Source of the DNA: Lunularia cruciata
Lineage: Eukaryota > Streptophyta > Marchantiopsida > Lunulariales > Lunulariaceae
DNA: 64,000 nt
Assembly (NCBI GenBank): GCA_948567375.1
Contig: OX419758.1
Coordinates: 65,253,965-65,317,964, forward strand
Direction of reading: 5' to 3'
Below are positions 1-13,519 of this stretch, one piece after another (position 1 is the first letter of the stretch; each line of letters starts with the position of its first letter). The notes under the pieces are model-generated. The model worked only from the letters and a program-made list of their open reading frames with translations, was not told where the DNA came from and did no database searches. The translations under genes and the position numbers were made by a program.

Positions 1-1061
1 TCTATAGAAGGATAAAAAATATTGTCAAATAGTCAAAGACTCAATCAATAGCAGTGAAGCCAAGATATAGGTTGACGTGACCTTACGGTTCTCCGTAGTT
101 CACATTCTAGATAGTCTCAGGAATACACGCCGATCACAACTGCGTTCACTTCAATGTTCATCTGGCCATCCAACTGAAACAAATAGAATGTTCAGATGTG
201 ACAGTCAGTCGAGAGACTGTTCAGATGTAAAGAGTAGAGCCTAATTTGACGGTTCCGGCAAGACGTGGGCAGCTTCACGGACTTCATACTCATACTCCAG
301 GCATTGCCAGGTGAGCACCTAACAAAAGATTGCGACTGGAAGTATTGCTTCACTTCTCGACAATCAAGACTCTGGAATTCAATGTGGAGACGAAGGGCGA
401 GAAGCTACTAGCAGTTCAGGTCAAAAAAGAAATACCATGCTAATTGTAAAATGTTGAAGTCGCGATTCATTCGTCTTGCTTCTTATGACTTTGGGGCTTC
501 CTGCTCTTGGAATTGAAACAAGACTTCAAAGAACTTTCTACTTTCGGGTGTGCAAAGCCTTTTCCACTGCTTTCCACTTCGTCACAAAATAACAAACCAC
601 GAGGTTATCAGAGGTGGATAGAGAGCATGCCAAGATGTCAGCAATCGTGTCAGCGAAGTTGAGTTTGAGAAGCCAGAATATGGCACTGTCCATATTGCGT
701 GATAAACTACAGAACCCGTTTGTACACAACCTGGTTCCATACCCACGTCTGACATGACTGACTGACTGACTCTGACATATGATGGGAACCCAGTAAAGAT
801 CGTCATAATTATCAATTACATAGAGAGATAACCATGCGTAAGTCTGCATACAGTGGTTGCATGATGATTCTGATGCATAGGTACCTGCAGTACACTGTGA
901 GAGAGAGCAAGTGTGACCTTGGCACTGTCCATATATACGAGGTGATAGCTGCACGCAAGTTTCCCTGATGCGTAAAGCTAAGAACTTGGAAAAGCTCACG
1001 ATTTCACATTTAGAATGCCAGAAGAATTGGCGAAGAGACTTTCTTTCACGACATGGCTGAT
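1..1061. other. 3' flank of RTEL1
   Basis: No gene was recognised. Composition resembles the gene introns, and 3' UTR is expected here. A minus-strand open stretch at 538-1065 has no similarity I recognise and overlaps the RTEL1 stop in another frame, so it is not called. Confidence 0.4.
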
Positions 1062-3272
1062 TCAATTCTTACCACAAGGATATCCAAGTTCTGCACACTT
1101 TGCTGCTAGAAATTCCTCGTACAGTTGCCGATGTTGGCTCGGTATAAAATCACCAAACCTAAAGCAGGTAAAGAAAGACCAGGATCACTTCCAACACTCG
1201 ACTAACAGTTGTTTTAAGTGTGAATGGATTATCCTAAATGCTGAACCAGAAGTCTACCGTGAACAAACAACTAGGATCAAATGAAACACATGCAGAGAAG
1301 AATGGTCCGGACCTGCGTAGAAGAAATAGACGTTCAGGAGCAGCAAATAAGTTGGCAACTGACTCGAGTAAGGTTGCCATGCTCATGAGTTGATTTTTGA
1401 GACCCCTCATACACTCCAAGAATCGCTTATATTCCACAACACTTAGATGGGCTTTCACCTGACAATTTGCTCCATACAGACAAACGACGCAGTCGAGCAT
1501 CAAATAAACTGTGAATGATCATGAAAGGAGCAAAGCGAACCAGTATAACGATTCTGATAGTGACATGGTGAAACTGGAAGTACGAGTATTTGAGCAACCA
1601 GGTGGATGGATAAGAAAGTAGAAAGCGAACGAAATGCAAGTTAGATCTATCCAAATTGCTCGTGAACTCGTGGAGTTTGATTTACGAATATCGATAGGCC
1701 CAAGGTTGAAGTTCCCTCAAAGATCAAGGAGGTCAGGTTGATGGACTTCTGAATCTTAAGCAGACATCACTTGATTACAATCATCACAATTCTGATTAAG
1801 TCTATCTAAATAATAGGGACGCGACCCAAATCTCACAAGGAGGGGACAACCTTTAAAATCGTAGACAACTCGGGTCCGGTCTCGTTTGGGGTTCAGGATC
1901 TCCGTCCACATCGATGTCAATGACTATAGATTATTTCCTTTGCTAGCTTTGTGAGATGCACCATACCTCTTGAAGAAACACAGCTGCATTTTTGGTTTTC
2001 CCATCGGTTGAGGGGTTCGACGTAGATTCACTTTTTGGGTGATTACTCGGCCTTCCCACCTGTAGTCGCTCTGTGCAACATGACCCCTGCTTGATGCAAG
2101 GTTTTATGACAGGTTGTGACGATAAGTCCTCCTTTGCTATGTTTCCAGCGGCTTCAACTTTGGTTGACTTATCCATATGTCCCACCTTCAAGTCATGCTG
2201 ACTCTTGTATGAGTTGCTACCACCACGTTCCAAGTCATTGCTCTTATCAGCTCTAATGACGTTGGCATCGCGATCACCCTTAATATGCTTCCTAAGGTTC
2301 CAAGGCTTTTCAAAAAGCTCTTCGGTCTGCTTTCGTTTGGCGACTGTAATCGAGCTTGCTATTTGGCAAACGGTCGTTGTCTTATGAGGTGCAGCTTCTA
2401 GTAGCTTGTCAACTTCAACAACTTTATTCCCGTTTCCTTTTCCGGTATCTAGAAGGTGAGAATTACAAGTTGAGTTTGATCCATCTTCATGTGTCGACTC
2501 TCTGTTTAGGTTATGTCCAAAAGATTTGTCTGTTGCTTGAACCCGCAACGAGCAGTCCTCCTTATTCTTCTCACTGACAAACCCTGCAGCACTGCCCACT
2601 GCGCAATTTGCTGAAACTATTGACAACGAGCTCAAGGGCTGGTTGTGAGTCCTCATCCGACTGGCGGCGAGCATCTCCGACAAAGAAGAGGTAGCTACTG
2701 ATGGCCCAGCCTGTGCAAGTCTTCCAATTTCGGCAAAAGTTCCCTGCACCATTTGTGGAGTCAACAGACATTTTAGGCTCCAGCTGTGAACCGGATCATA
2801 CAAACAAGAGAAATTCAGGGTCTACCAGTCCTCGTTGCTCCCAGACGCAGAGTTCACCAATCGAACTACATTCAGCCCACAATCCAAGAAGAACCAGGGA
2901 AACTCTTCATCAGCAGGTGCGTGGTAATTACTGATGGTATGGTCGTTTTACGAGCGAAGTATCCACCACCTATCTCGGCTTGGTGACTACTGTTTGCACC
3001 TGCAGGTCCGGCAACTATACATCAGATGAAAAACTATCAAGAGCTTGATGTATGTACCCTTTATGGCCATGCAAAAGCTACATTAGCTCTATATATGCCA
3101 CCTCCAAATTCTCGTGTTCAGCGTAGTGGGCATCTGGTGAGGGTTTGGTGTAGATTAGTACGGATTTGAAACAAGCTGGTTGGAGGGTCTTTTGGGCCAC
3201 CCATATCAGTCTGAAGCTTGATGTGCGAGCCATTTCCATAATTTTCATGCTTGTGTTGATGAACTGCTTGTT
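1062..3272 (-). other. RTEL1: RTEL1 exons 20-23: variable tail and harmonin-like domain
   Basis: Exon 20 (3162-3272) and the large exon 21 (1967-2697) encode a hydrophilic tail rich in Ser, Lys, Asp and Asn, likely disordered. Exon 21 ends KNAAVFLQE and joins in phase to exon 22 ([20 protein letters not shown]...[19 protein letters not shown]). Exon 23 adds [18 protein letters not shown] and stops at 1062-1064. This matches the harmonin-N-like helical domain after the helicase core of RTEL1. A good donor-like GTAAGA lies just before the stop, so an alternative longer end is possible. Confidence 0.82.
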
Positions 3273-6200
3273 CTGTCACAAGTACAAAACAATCATTCTT
3301 CAAACATCTAAGGAGGTTATTATGTGTCGCATAGGCCTTAGTCTACAATTTTCAACTGTTGGGAGCGCCCCAAACTTAGGAAAGGAACTCGTGAATAAGG
3401 TAAGCATGCTCCGACGTTCTAAATAAGTATCCAAATATGGATGCGATGACTTGTGGATTCTAAATCTAACTAAGCTGGTAACACCAAAAAGCTTCATGTA
3501 CACCAGAAAGGAACACATCCATGACTTGTTTTCGAAAAGCATGCCCTTTTACGTGAAGAAAATTAGTAAGTCCTCGGATATTCTACTACTGCCCATGATC
3601 GGTGTTCTTTCATCAGTATGCAAAGAAGATGCAAGTCGTGCGTACTAGAGTAAGCCGATCAAGGTTCAACAAAAGAAGGTTAGCTTACCAGGTAAGGTCC
3701 TATTCTTTAATGGTTTTGAAGGTGCTGCAAACTGCTCGGTAGCTGCCTTATCCTTAAAAAAGCGTGTCAATGTAAAAGCTGCGTCCCCAAATTTCGAGTA
3801 GCACTGCATGCGAAGGTGGCTAAAGTTGAAAAATCAAAGCATTGGAGCCCCATGATCAGATGGACCAAAGTAAGAGAGAATTTTATGGAGAAAATTTTAG
3901 GCATAGGGCACATGGTTTGCCTGGAAAGTAAAGTAGATGGCCACATATACATATACCTCCCAATATCGGATAGTTGTCAACAAGCATGAGACAGGGAAAC
4001 GTACATATGGAGCATTGCAGCTTTCAGAGCGCAGCAGAAAGTAGAGTTTGAGGTTACCTTAATATGGGGTCTCAACCAAAGAGACATTTGACCTTGTGAA
4101 TTTCCTTGCGCAAACCTGCATTCGGGGCAAATATCGATGGATGGATTGATTGATCAGTGCTTGGGTCACGGAAGACCAGAAACCTCCACTGGAGAAGATT
4201 CTTTTCTCGTGATTAAGCTCGGGATGCCCCTTCTATTTCGCTCGACATGCGGTATATTAATCTGGCTCGTGATTCCTTCACTTCATGTCACTAAGCTGCT
4301 CTAAAATTCCGCGCTCCAATTGACATCCTTTTGTTAGTTAGGAGAACTGCTACGATAGTTCTTGCTCACTTACTGTCATGTATGCAGCATGAAGCTGCAG
4401 TGATAAGGAATCATCCCTATGATTTTGTTTTCGGTGTCAACATTACACAGTACGTGATGAGTGCTAGCGATTTGCATCTTTCAGTGATATGGAGTGTACT
4501 CAGTACCTCTCGTCACAAAGAATGATAGCTCCATAATCGTGACGATGACGTATAACTCGGCCTATAGCTTGATTGACAGCTCTGGAAGCTTGTTGGACGT
4601 ACCACTCTTCGCCCGTTATGCCCTATTGTACAGACACACATTACCAACTCAGTACCTCGTCAGAAGGACAATAGTCCTCGGTAACTCAAACTGCAGTCCA
4701 GAGAAGGTGATTTGAGACGCAACTTCGGTTTTAATTCCACGAGGTATTGCCAAGCATCCATGGTGACGAAATGAGCTAAAGCAACTTGAACGATTAGTTT
4801 CGTTAATATTGCAGGTCTTACATCGAGGGGGTGAGGTATATGATGTAATGCTGTACTGAGAAAGCACTTGGGCAAAATCTCCTCATGGGATTAGTATTAC
4901 CCTGTCTACCGCAGATTCTGACAATATAACGAATCAGAAGACACTATCGTGACCATTTATACAGCAGCCTACCTTCGAACTGCTTGCTTTTGCGCGATTT
5001 GTTTCATCAAGATACTCCCGCTTTAAACGGACCTAGTACATGCAAACAATTCAAAAGCAATAAGTTTCGTTGGGAATGACCAACACCTACGATTTACAGT
5101 ATTTTCGACACTGTAAGTACCTTTTCATATGTTGTCTAACCACAGGATACTACCACTCATTATGATCATAATCTCCTAAGTAAAAAGACCAAGTTCCATA
5201 AAATAATGTTCTACAACGTTCTTACAGTTAAAATTCAGTGGTCTCGATAAATCGAGTACGCATAGAACGAAAGTTACCTTCGGATCCGTCTTCATTGCAT
5301 ATGGGATCCCTGTTACAACCACTGCTCTTCCTGCCCGATCTGCAAAATCTAGTCCTTCACTGACCTGGAGCCCATACCACCTTTGGTGAAACTTAGATTG
5401 CCATAATAGCAATTCAGATATGCTGAGAACTCGTGCCACAAAACTTTAATCTTGAAGGTTCATGAGCATTAATTGATACCGTTGCCTCAAACAAGAGGAA
5501 ACAAAAACATCTGACTTCACTTTGTCGTGTACGCTCTACTTTACAATATCCATTCGTGTATGCCGAGCCTTTGACCTAGACAAGGGTGCTCTGCAGGTAA
5601 AATAAGAGTTCTTTTCTTTATGAAAACCTCGTCACCTACATGTCCTGCTGATGAAGGGCTTAATGATCTAGCGGATGGCGACAGGTTTGAATGAAAGATT
5701 TACTCCAAATCTGCTAACCAAACAGAAGGTGATTATGATCTTTAAAATGCTGAAGGTCACCGGATCTTGACAAAGTTGAACGTTAACGCCGAGTTCTGAT
5801 AAATGATGACGCACGGAGGTCTCTTCAGGTGAACATGTTTGTTTTTTACGAAAGAGCTGGGCAGAATTACCTTTCCGCGACAGACAGCAAAAAACACTGC
5901 ACCCGAAGATGATGAATCGGATAACTTGGCAACGTAAGACTGCAAATCCGACGTGCAAGTTTGAAGTTAGCAGCTACTTTAACTTGCAAAATCTCACCAA
6001 AGTTCCTCCAACAGACAATGCACGTATCGTGGCACAGCAATCCTAGCAAAATCCCCGCTTGTCTTGTGTGATATCTTTGAGAGAATACCTCGTTAGCTTG
6101 GTTAAAAAAAGCCGACTCTCTTGGCTCCACCACAGGTTGCTTGAACTTGGTTATTCTCTCCCAGATAGTAACTGAATTTACTGAGGCTCCTGGAGGCTAA

Positions 6201-9200
6201 GCCATTCTCGCAAAATTTCGTGGCAGTAACCAAATTAGAACACTACCGTCAAGACCTCTAGGAATAGCCTTTAAAGCTGCACAGAAGACTTTATCAGCAG
6301 AGGACAATCGCGATTATGAGAATAATAAGAGAACGTAATAAAGCAACTTCCATATAAATATAAAGAAACGGCATGTGGAATTCGGATCCAGCTAATTGAC
6401 CATTATGATCCTAGAAGCTTGAAGTACTGCAATGCCTCTATCAGCTTCTCCGTTACCAAGGCATAACAATTACCAGAGATTGCCAGGCATCAATGCAGGA
6501 GTTGAGCAGATGGTAAGAAGGGAAGAAGACCAGGAGACCATCCGGAACAATTCGGGCAAAATTGACTGCACAAAAAAAAGTAAATGTTAAGCACAATTTT
6601 TACAGTGTAAAACTGGTTCGTGTACTCATCCCTCAATCGAACACTGCAAAGGAATCTACGCATGAAGAAGTCCTTTGACTCCACGCGCATAAATGAGATG
6701 ATGTAAACCATCACTGCAACATTTGGTCACCTAGAATGTTTAGTAGCCGAACCACCTCCTATTCAGGTATGTTCCTTTCTTCGAGGTGTTGCTGTCCTAT
6801 GCTAAAGACTAATATTTGAGAAATTGGAGCAGAAGCCGTTTGAAGAACGGGGTATCCAGGACCCACTAAGTAGGGAACCGAGTAACGTGCATATGAAATG
6901 CAAGCATGACCGTATGCAAATAGAAGTGAATCTAAGCAAGGAAATAAATAGCATATGCTAAAGTACTAAGATTATAAGAATTGACCACGAGTTGAAGAAA
7001 AGAAGTTCAAAACCTATGGTATTGCCCAGCTCTTGCTTATATTCTGGAGAGTCGCGAGTCTTATACGAGGAGTTCAATGTACGTCCTGACGGGCCAGAGG
7101 GTACAACTCCCACCCAAATTTGGCTTCCATCAATGACATGTGGGTTTTCAAGCCTCACGTTGAACGGCCTGCCAGAGACAAAGAAGAGATTACTATCTTG
7201 AAGAGTAGCTCAACGGCGTCATCCTTCGGTTCAGGATAAAGAAGTAAGATTTGCAGTCTTACACACTGTGACCGTCAATAGAGACCAAATTGACGACGCT
7301 TTCATCATTCATGACCACCAATACTAGCGATATCTTAGATCATCCGCTTGGTGCATCGTTGATCCCGTCCTGAACCATTTCTAATGGAGATGATATTTTA
7401 GAGACCGAGGGGCTGGTCTGAGAATGAGCTTGTATTAAGTAGCTGTCACCTGATACACGAAAGTCTACTGTTACTGCATCAAATAGGATACACACAAGCG
7501 TGTTTATATTTCACACAAATCTACTTGGCTACACGGAAAACTTGCAAGAGGATATATTGCAATCCAGTCTATAAACTTGCAAGATTCCCGCGATCGGCTT
7601 CCAAGTTCATGAAAAGTAAACAACATGGAAGCACGAAATGATTTCTGGCCAAAGTGAAATTCTTACAATTTAAGCTCGATAGCAAAGGAGTCGAGAGGCG
7701 CTAATGTGCCCGAGGTCAACACAACTGATCTGACACCCATTTTTGCGAACTCTTCCATGGCGATCCCGGGATTGAAACACCACCAGCTCAGTGTGCGAAC
7801 GACCTTACTTCCAGCACCTTGGATGACATGGCAAAGAGATTATAGTATAAGTGAACACTTAATTCGGCTCGACTCACAAACGTGTATGGTGGTAAACAAG
7901 CTAGAACTAACTTCAAGCAATGACTACCTCCACGGCCACCTTTATCCCCATCCTTGTTGCGCGTATCATGAATATGGACCTGCAGAGTGCCACAGCAATC
8001 GACAGCTTTCACTAAGTTAACAGCGTCAGTTTGTACTTACAAGAAACGTTCAGGAGGGAATCGTGCAAACCTTTCTAGCTAGCATATTAGCGTAGCAAAT
8101 ATACTAAGCATACATTGGAGATCACAGCATAAAAGCGCTCAACTGGCCAGGATGGATCACAAATATTAAGAAATGATTAGTTCAATCACCTCAAATGCGT
8201 GCATCAGTACTTTGCTTGAAAGTTCTTTGAAGAGAAACTAAACAACTCAAGAAGAGGACGATGAGTAGTTGACCGAATGTGATGGTACCTGAACGACGTT
8301 TTATGAAACTACCTTAGCCGTAAGAGAACCATTCTACACTTTCTTGTTAAAACTTGAGTGAAAGCATACCTTGTAACAGTTTGAGTGACCCGTTTCAGAG
8401 CCTCGAAAGATTATACGCAAAGCATCTCTAAGAGAATGTAGTCGGTATGTTGTCCCTGTGGACCTTAGGTGCCCCCGCGCTCCTGTAGCAGCCTCTGCAC
8501 TCAACGGAAGCAATATTCTCAGTAAGTGTAGTTCAAGGCAGTCGGCCAGCAACATCAGCCCGTGTGATCTACAAGTCTTTTGAGTCTATGCTTGTTCGAA
8601 TCAGGCGATGAAAAATCAAGGCTGGGCCCTAGACAATCTTAAGTGAATAAATAAAGTATTCTGGTAACCTACCTCAAATGCTTCAGAGATAGATCATACT
8701 AACACTATCGAGAGAAACAACAGTTCACTTACACTCACGAGTTCCCTGGATGACGACGAGTTCCTAAGCTTACCATCTTCAAGAAGACCTGTTGCTTGCT
8801 CAATAGTGTCGATTAGCATTGATGCTGTCTCCCAGTTGATATTCATAGCAGCCAAAAATTCATATATGTACGAACCAGCACGAGTAAACCCCAATTCAGC
8901 ATTCTCAATATTCACTTCTTTGATTCTTTTCTCGAGCTCAAGTAAAAGTGCTGCAAAGCAGTTCATAAATGTAGTCAGAAACGGCAGTATCTGGCGTGGA
9001 GTGAAAACAGTGGCTATTCTCCTTATCGTTGACCTCCTAATTTTGAACATTTCGCTGCGTAAAAAAGTCAAATGCTCTTCCCATATGGTGGAGTCAATTT
9101 CTTGGTGACAAAGAAGCTGTATGGGTTATTCTCAAAGTCAGCTCCTCAAAAACCCACGTTAAACCGTCAGGCCAGACAATTTATCAAGGGCGTGTGTAGT

Positions 9201-12137
9201 ACCTTTGAGCACGGCAAAATTATCTGGATCTATAGAAGCATCTGTGACAAAGAAGCTGTATGGGTTATTCTCAAAGTCAGCTCCTCAAAAACCCACGTTA
9301 AACCGTCAGGCCAGACAATTTATCAAGGGCGTGTGTAGTACCTTTGAGCACGGCAAAATTATCTGGATCTATAGAAGCATCTGCGGCGTTGTCTTGGCCT
9401 CTGTGTGAGATTGCGAGGTCAACACACTGCTTTGCTTCTCCAATACAGGCGGTCAGGTGCGTTGCAGGCAGATCAAATGATGCTGCATCTGCACAAAGAC
9501 CTTCCTATATGCAGGTAATATCAGCACTTGTATTAAAGATATATGTGACTGCAGAAAATATTACGCAACCTGGAAGAGATAAGTTCAGCTCATTTGAGAT
9601 GCAAGGAGGTAGAATAGAGGTCCCTCGGATTCATCCAAAAGTAGCTATTTGTGATTGTCAATGAAAAGCGTGATTTAGTTTTTATTTACCAGATTATGAG
9701 CTTCATCGAAAATAAGAACAGTTTTATCCCAGCTTATTCCCGTCAATGATCTTCGATTTTCCTTGTCTATAAGATAATTGTAAGGAAGGAATAAAATATC
9801 CGCAGAGCTGTGCAGCTCACGCGAGAGATAGTACGGGCACCTGCAATGAATGTCGACTTCAATTAAGGCAACTCTGTTCGCACCTCAAAACCAATACCCC
9901 ACCTAGCAAGAAAATAAATAGTATTTCTGCATATCTATGGTTTGACCTCTAGAGCTTAAATTAGGGTGACGTTCATCCTATGTTTTGGAACTATCTCAAC
10001 CCTTGCATTTAAAACAAATTTAATGACAACAAGCTCTCTAAGCATTGCACGTTCATGCCTTTATACATTCCGATCCCACGTAGGTTAGCAGTATTCTAGC
10101 ACCAGACTCATTCCTCTCAAGTGCTGAGGGACTTACGTGATCAATGTGAGGAGCGAGTTTCAAATTGAATAACTACTTTCATGGACCATACAGATAATGT
10201 TCTACAGGACCGCAAGATAACCAGGCTTGTACTGAGTTAGATATCACTGATTTGGATGGCAGTTACATCTCCAGCACTAGGTTGCTAACGTTGAGCAGGC
10301 AAAAGTTGAAGTTATGAATAGGTATAAAAACCTACGGTCCTTGTGACCTCCCAATGCTGACGAGATCTTCAATATCAATAGGATCCAACCCAAGGTCAGG
10401 ATGACTTTTCATGTACTCTGCACATTGTAGTTCCGATGGTAAGCAAAGCACTTCAAGATACAATCTGAATGGCGGTTCCCCAGAGAAAGACAAACACTCG
10501 GAGAGCTTCAACATCCATTACAACTCGAGTACGACAACGTTATTCATCAAACACTAACCATGAATCCTTTTCATCTCATCATCGTTGTCAAGCCCTTGAG
10601 GCATTATGCCTGGACATGGGGCTACTTATTCATGTCTTCACTAAGAGAAACTATAAACATGTGACGATAAAAGCTTTTCTGCCACTGGTCATCGGTAACA
10701 GCGTTATATTCAACATTTGATACCGTGCCCTCTGAAACTAGAGATGAACAAAGTAAACTCTCCAAGTCCAGAAAGTGTAAGTCTTGCAAACGTCTGCGAC
10801 CTATGGAGTCAAAACAGACAGTGGCTTACCAGCCACACGATTTTGATGATTACAAGATCTATCTTTGCATATAGCACGGCAAGCTTGTGTCTGTGCCCTT
10901 CCTCGCATCAGTTGTATATCCTTATGAATGCACATCTGCTCCCGTGATCCAAGAATAATCATTTTCGGTCTGTCATACGTGGATGCAGAAGAAATAACAG
11001 TAATCAACAACAGACTTAAGAAGTCGACGAAGATGACATGCACAAATATTAGTTCTTGCCAGCGGTATAGAGTACTCTGAGCTATCAGCAAATTAAACAA
11101 AATCCATAAACTCTTCCTCAAGTATGCCGGCGGACATCTTTTACTGAGAAAACTACTTCAAATTGATAAATTCTTGACACATTCAAACGACTGCTAAGAA
11201 ATAATCTTCAGGTTCTTTCTGCTGTGCACAAAGATCTCCAACTCTCAACAATTGTGTCTCTTTTCAGGCGTCTAAAAGACATCATGCCTGTTTACTACTT
11301 CTTGGGATGTTTAGGGTGGTAATCCCTGGTGATGAAAATTCTTGGCACTTAATGTTCTGGTAAACATCTGTTCAGGCCATGATAAGAGGCAGCTACTCTG
11401 GTACTGGCATTTCCTGACCTGTGACAGTTTTGCTTACTTAGCACTGAGCCAAAGCTAAGTGAACAAACACCAGTATCAAAATCGGAAGCGTGAAATTGGA
11501 TGAATTTTCATCTATTCAGCCAGAGAAGAAATTAGAACCTGTATGAAGTCGCTTTCAGTTCTCTGATAACTTGTTGGAGTTGACTGTGAGTACGGGATGC
11601 GTATAGAATGGTCGGAAGTTTCGGTTTGATGAAGTCCGGAGATGACAGAGAATCATCCTGCGTACTCATACCCGTTCCAATTTTGGCAGCTGCTGCAGGG
11701 GAAAGACTTTCTCGCCAAGCCAAGGTTGCACAAAGCAAACACAGAGTCTTTCCAGTTCCAGTTGGACTCTCAAGCAGCGCATTGGAACCCTATGGGACCA
11801 GCCAACAGGGGTAAGATTTCAGATAAACTAGCACGAACCAAGTTTCCTGCTAAGCCCACTCTTAATTTTTTACCATTGTACTTTTCATGGAAAAAAGCAG
11901 TTCTTCATGATGCCTCTGGGTGAATCCTCTAAGTGAGAATCAGACAACCGAAACGAAAATGGAGGAACATAAGTATGGATGTGTTTCAGTACCCTGAGTA
12001 ATTCAGCTGCAAAGTGCTTCATGAAACGAGCATACCTGATGAAGAGCATAAATAACACGTTCCATGTACACCAGTTGACAGTCATACGCATCGTAAGGGA
12101 ACTGAACATTGATCCCTCCGAGTTTATACGTCGGCAT
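1062..12137 (-). CDS. RTEL1: RTEL1-like Fe-S DNA helicase, 23 exons
   Basis: Regulator of telomere elongation helicase 1, an XPD/FANCJ-class 5'-3' DNA helicase of the nucleus that dismantles D-loops and telomeric loops (family knowledge). Exons read by eye at GT/AG borders: 12036-12137, 11539-11789, 10830-10969, 10336-10417, 9690-9840, 9342-9504, 8774-8950, 8370-8494, 7928-7979, 7667-7817, 7014-7168, 6474-6565, 6089-6196, 5871-5939, 5278-5364, 4973-5032, 4507-4622, 4058-4115, 3689-3803, 3162-3272, 1967-2697, 1313-1458, 1062-1158. All phases agree and give about 1,112 residues. The start [19 protein letters not shown] matches the family N-terminus. Visible motifs are Walker A SPTGTGKT (42-49), DEAH (237-240) and [10 protein letters not shown] (about 673-682). 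Exons 1-19, 22 and 23 are supported by family similarity. Exon 20, the left edge of exon 21 and the acceptor of exon 10 rest on frame and splice signals only. The donor of exon 11 is weak. No inactivating change was seen. Confidence 0.93.
9105..9383. repeat. 139-bp tandem duplication across exon 6/intron 6 of RTEL1
   Basis: Two adjacent copies (about 9105-9243 and 9244-9382) are identical by eye. Each contains the last ~40 bp of exon 6, its splice donor and about 98 bp of intron. The true exon 6 is 9342-9504. The extra exon tail lies at 9203-9241 on the minus strand, within the intron. Confidence 0.95.
9203..9241 (-). other. Possible duplicated mini-exon (39 nt) of RTEL1
   Basis: This is the duplicated tail of exon 6. 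The duplication joint places a pyrimidine-rich stretch and CACAG directly before it, and it keeps the copied GT donor. It is 39 nt long with the same entry and exit phase as exon 6, so inclusion would add a second [13 protein letters not shown] without shifting frame. Whether it is spliced in is unknown. Confidence 0.45.
9690..12137 (-). other. RTEL1: RTEL1 exons 1-5: helicase domain 1 with Fe-S cluster
   Basis: These exons encode residues 1-242. They hold the Q-motif region ([12 protein letters not shown]), Walker A, motif Ia ([10 protein letters not shown]) and the Fe-S region. Candidate cluster ligands are Cys131 (SREQMC), Cys148 or Cys152 (QACRAIC), Cys157 (DRSC) and Cys193 (GPCPYY), matching the four-cysteine pattern of XPD-family helicases. 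The segment ends with FDEAHNL. Introns here are about 250 to 570 bp. Confidence 0.93.
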
Positions 12138-13424
12138 TGTCCCAGAGTCCACTAGCCCTTGAGTCTCCGAAACCAGCACTGATCCCGTCTACAACTACGA
12201 AACAGTTGGGCGAACCGACACTTTAGTAGCACATTGAACAAACCAAACGTCTGTGCATCCACAACACGCCGTAATGTCCGGGAAGGCAACGGTCGTTCGC
12301 CCTCTATTCCACACCTCGTCTAGTTGATAAGTTCAGGAGATCTATACATCTCCCGAAACTTACAGAGTAAAACAAATAGCATGGCAATTCAACACACACA
12401 ATTGCAAGATTCTTACTTAGACATAATAAGTTACGTCCATTTGCTGAAAAATCTGACAGCCCGCATGCACAATAGTACTGCTTGTACTCTCATTTTCTTA
12501 TACAATGTCGACTACATCCGAATTGTATTGAAGCAGAGAACGTGCCGCATTTCTTTGCGTACAATTCAGCCCAAACGACGGCAGATGGTTGAATTAAAGT
12601 CCATGTGAGCATGCCTTCACGTGCATTTAATCGTCTCGAACATGTATCTTCAGGACAGTAGCTTGAGAGTGAAGCTCAATGTGGTGAACGTTCGTCTCCA
12701 GTGCTTGAACATCATGTACAGTTCATTTCTACCGTAGTTTATGAAATTGGGCGCCAAGCACTGAACCTCGTAGATCAGGGACTGCGTCCAGGCATCCGTG
12801 GTTACTAGTCACAAAGAACAGTCTACGTGGCATAGCCGCCGTAATCAGATTCTGGCCAATACAGGTTTTGTTATTATTCGTCTTGTCGCGAATTCGAGAA
12901 TAATTCGACTTTAAATGGGGATAGGGCGCACATAGGATAGCGAAGAGGATGAAGAGACTCTATCAAGTATTACAAAGAATACAAAGAATATCCAAACGAG
13001 GTAAAATGGGGTCAAGATTTGAGAACGTTTTCCTTTTATCTGTTTTACTGCAATTTTCACTTCGAATTGAGATGTTTCAATTGACGTATTGAATAAACTC
13101 TAGAAAGATAAACACATGCAAGTATAGTGGATTTTTTAATGTATGAGATATCTTTTGTAGAAATAAGACAGGAGTAGATCTGAGTGTAAAAATAAAAGGA
13201 AAGTAAAAGGTTTCATGTAGCATGACATGTATAATTTGATTCTTTTTACTTTTTTCCACAGTTTCTTTGACACCAATCAATACCTTGATTGATATCAATA
13301 CACCATCTTCAAATTTTGTTGTGAATAATCTATCTATAAAATATTCTACGTTATTTGAAATCTTGTTAATAATTTGGTGAGTACATCTGCATCATCATCT
13401 ATATGAGAAGTATATCACTTCTTC
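12138..13424. other. 5' flank and probable promoter of RTEL1; composition boundary
   Basis: No coding region was recognised. The first ~760 bp keep the mixed composition of the gene and should hold the 5' UTR and promoter; no clear core promoter element stood out. From about 12,900 the sequence becomes AT-rich, like the transposon territory that follows. Confidence 0.4.
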
Positions 13425-13519
13425 CTATATGCTAGCATATTTTTAACACGAATTGTGAATTTGAAGTATAACTATATGCTAGCATATTTTTAACACGAAT
13501 TGTGAAAATGAAGTATAAC
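13425..13519. repeat. 47-bp tandem duplication
   Basis: Two near-identical copies start at 13425 and 13472 (ctatatgctagcatattttt). Each contains the small palindrome atatgctagcatat. Confidence 0.85.

Larger units (their letters stand above)
3689..9504 (-). other. RTEL1: RTEL1 exons 6-19: arch region and helicase domain 2
   Basis: Exons 6-9 encode the arch-like insert ([30 protein letters not shown]). Exons 10-19 encode the second RecA-like domain: [77 protein letters not shown], the arginine-finger motif [10 protein letters not shown], and SLWLRPHIK followed by [16 protein letters not shown]. Each junction keeps frame. This is strong evidence for a real gene, not a processed copy. Confidence 0.92.

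Noticed and set aside
538-1065. 175-codon open frame on the minus strand just after RTEL1
   Set aside because: It overlaps the RTEL1 stop in another frame, resembles no protein family I know, and lies where 3' UTR is expected.
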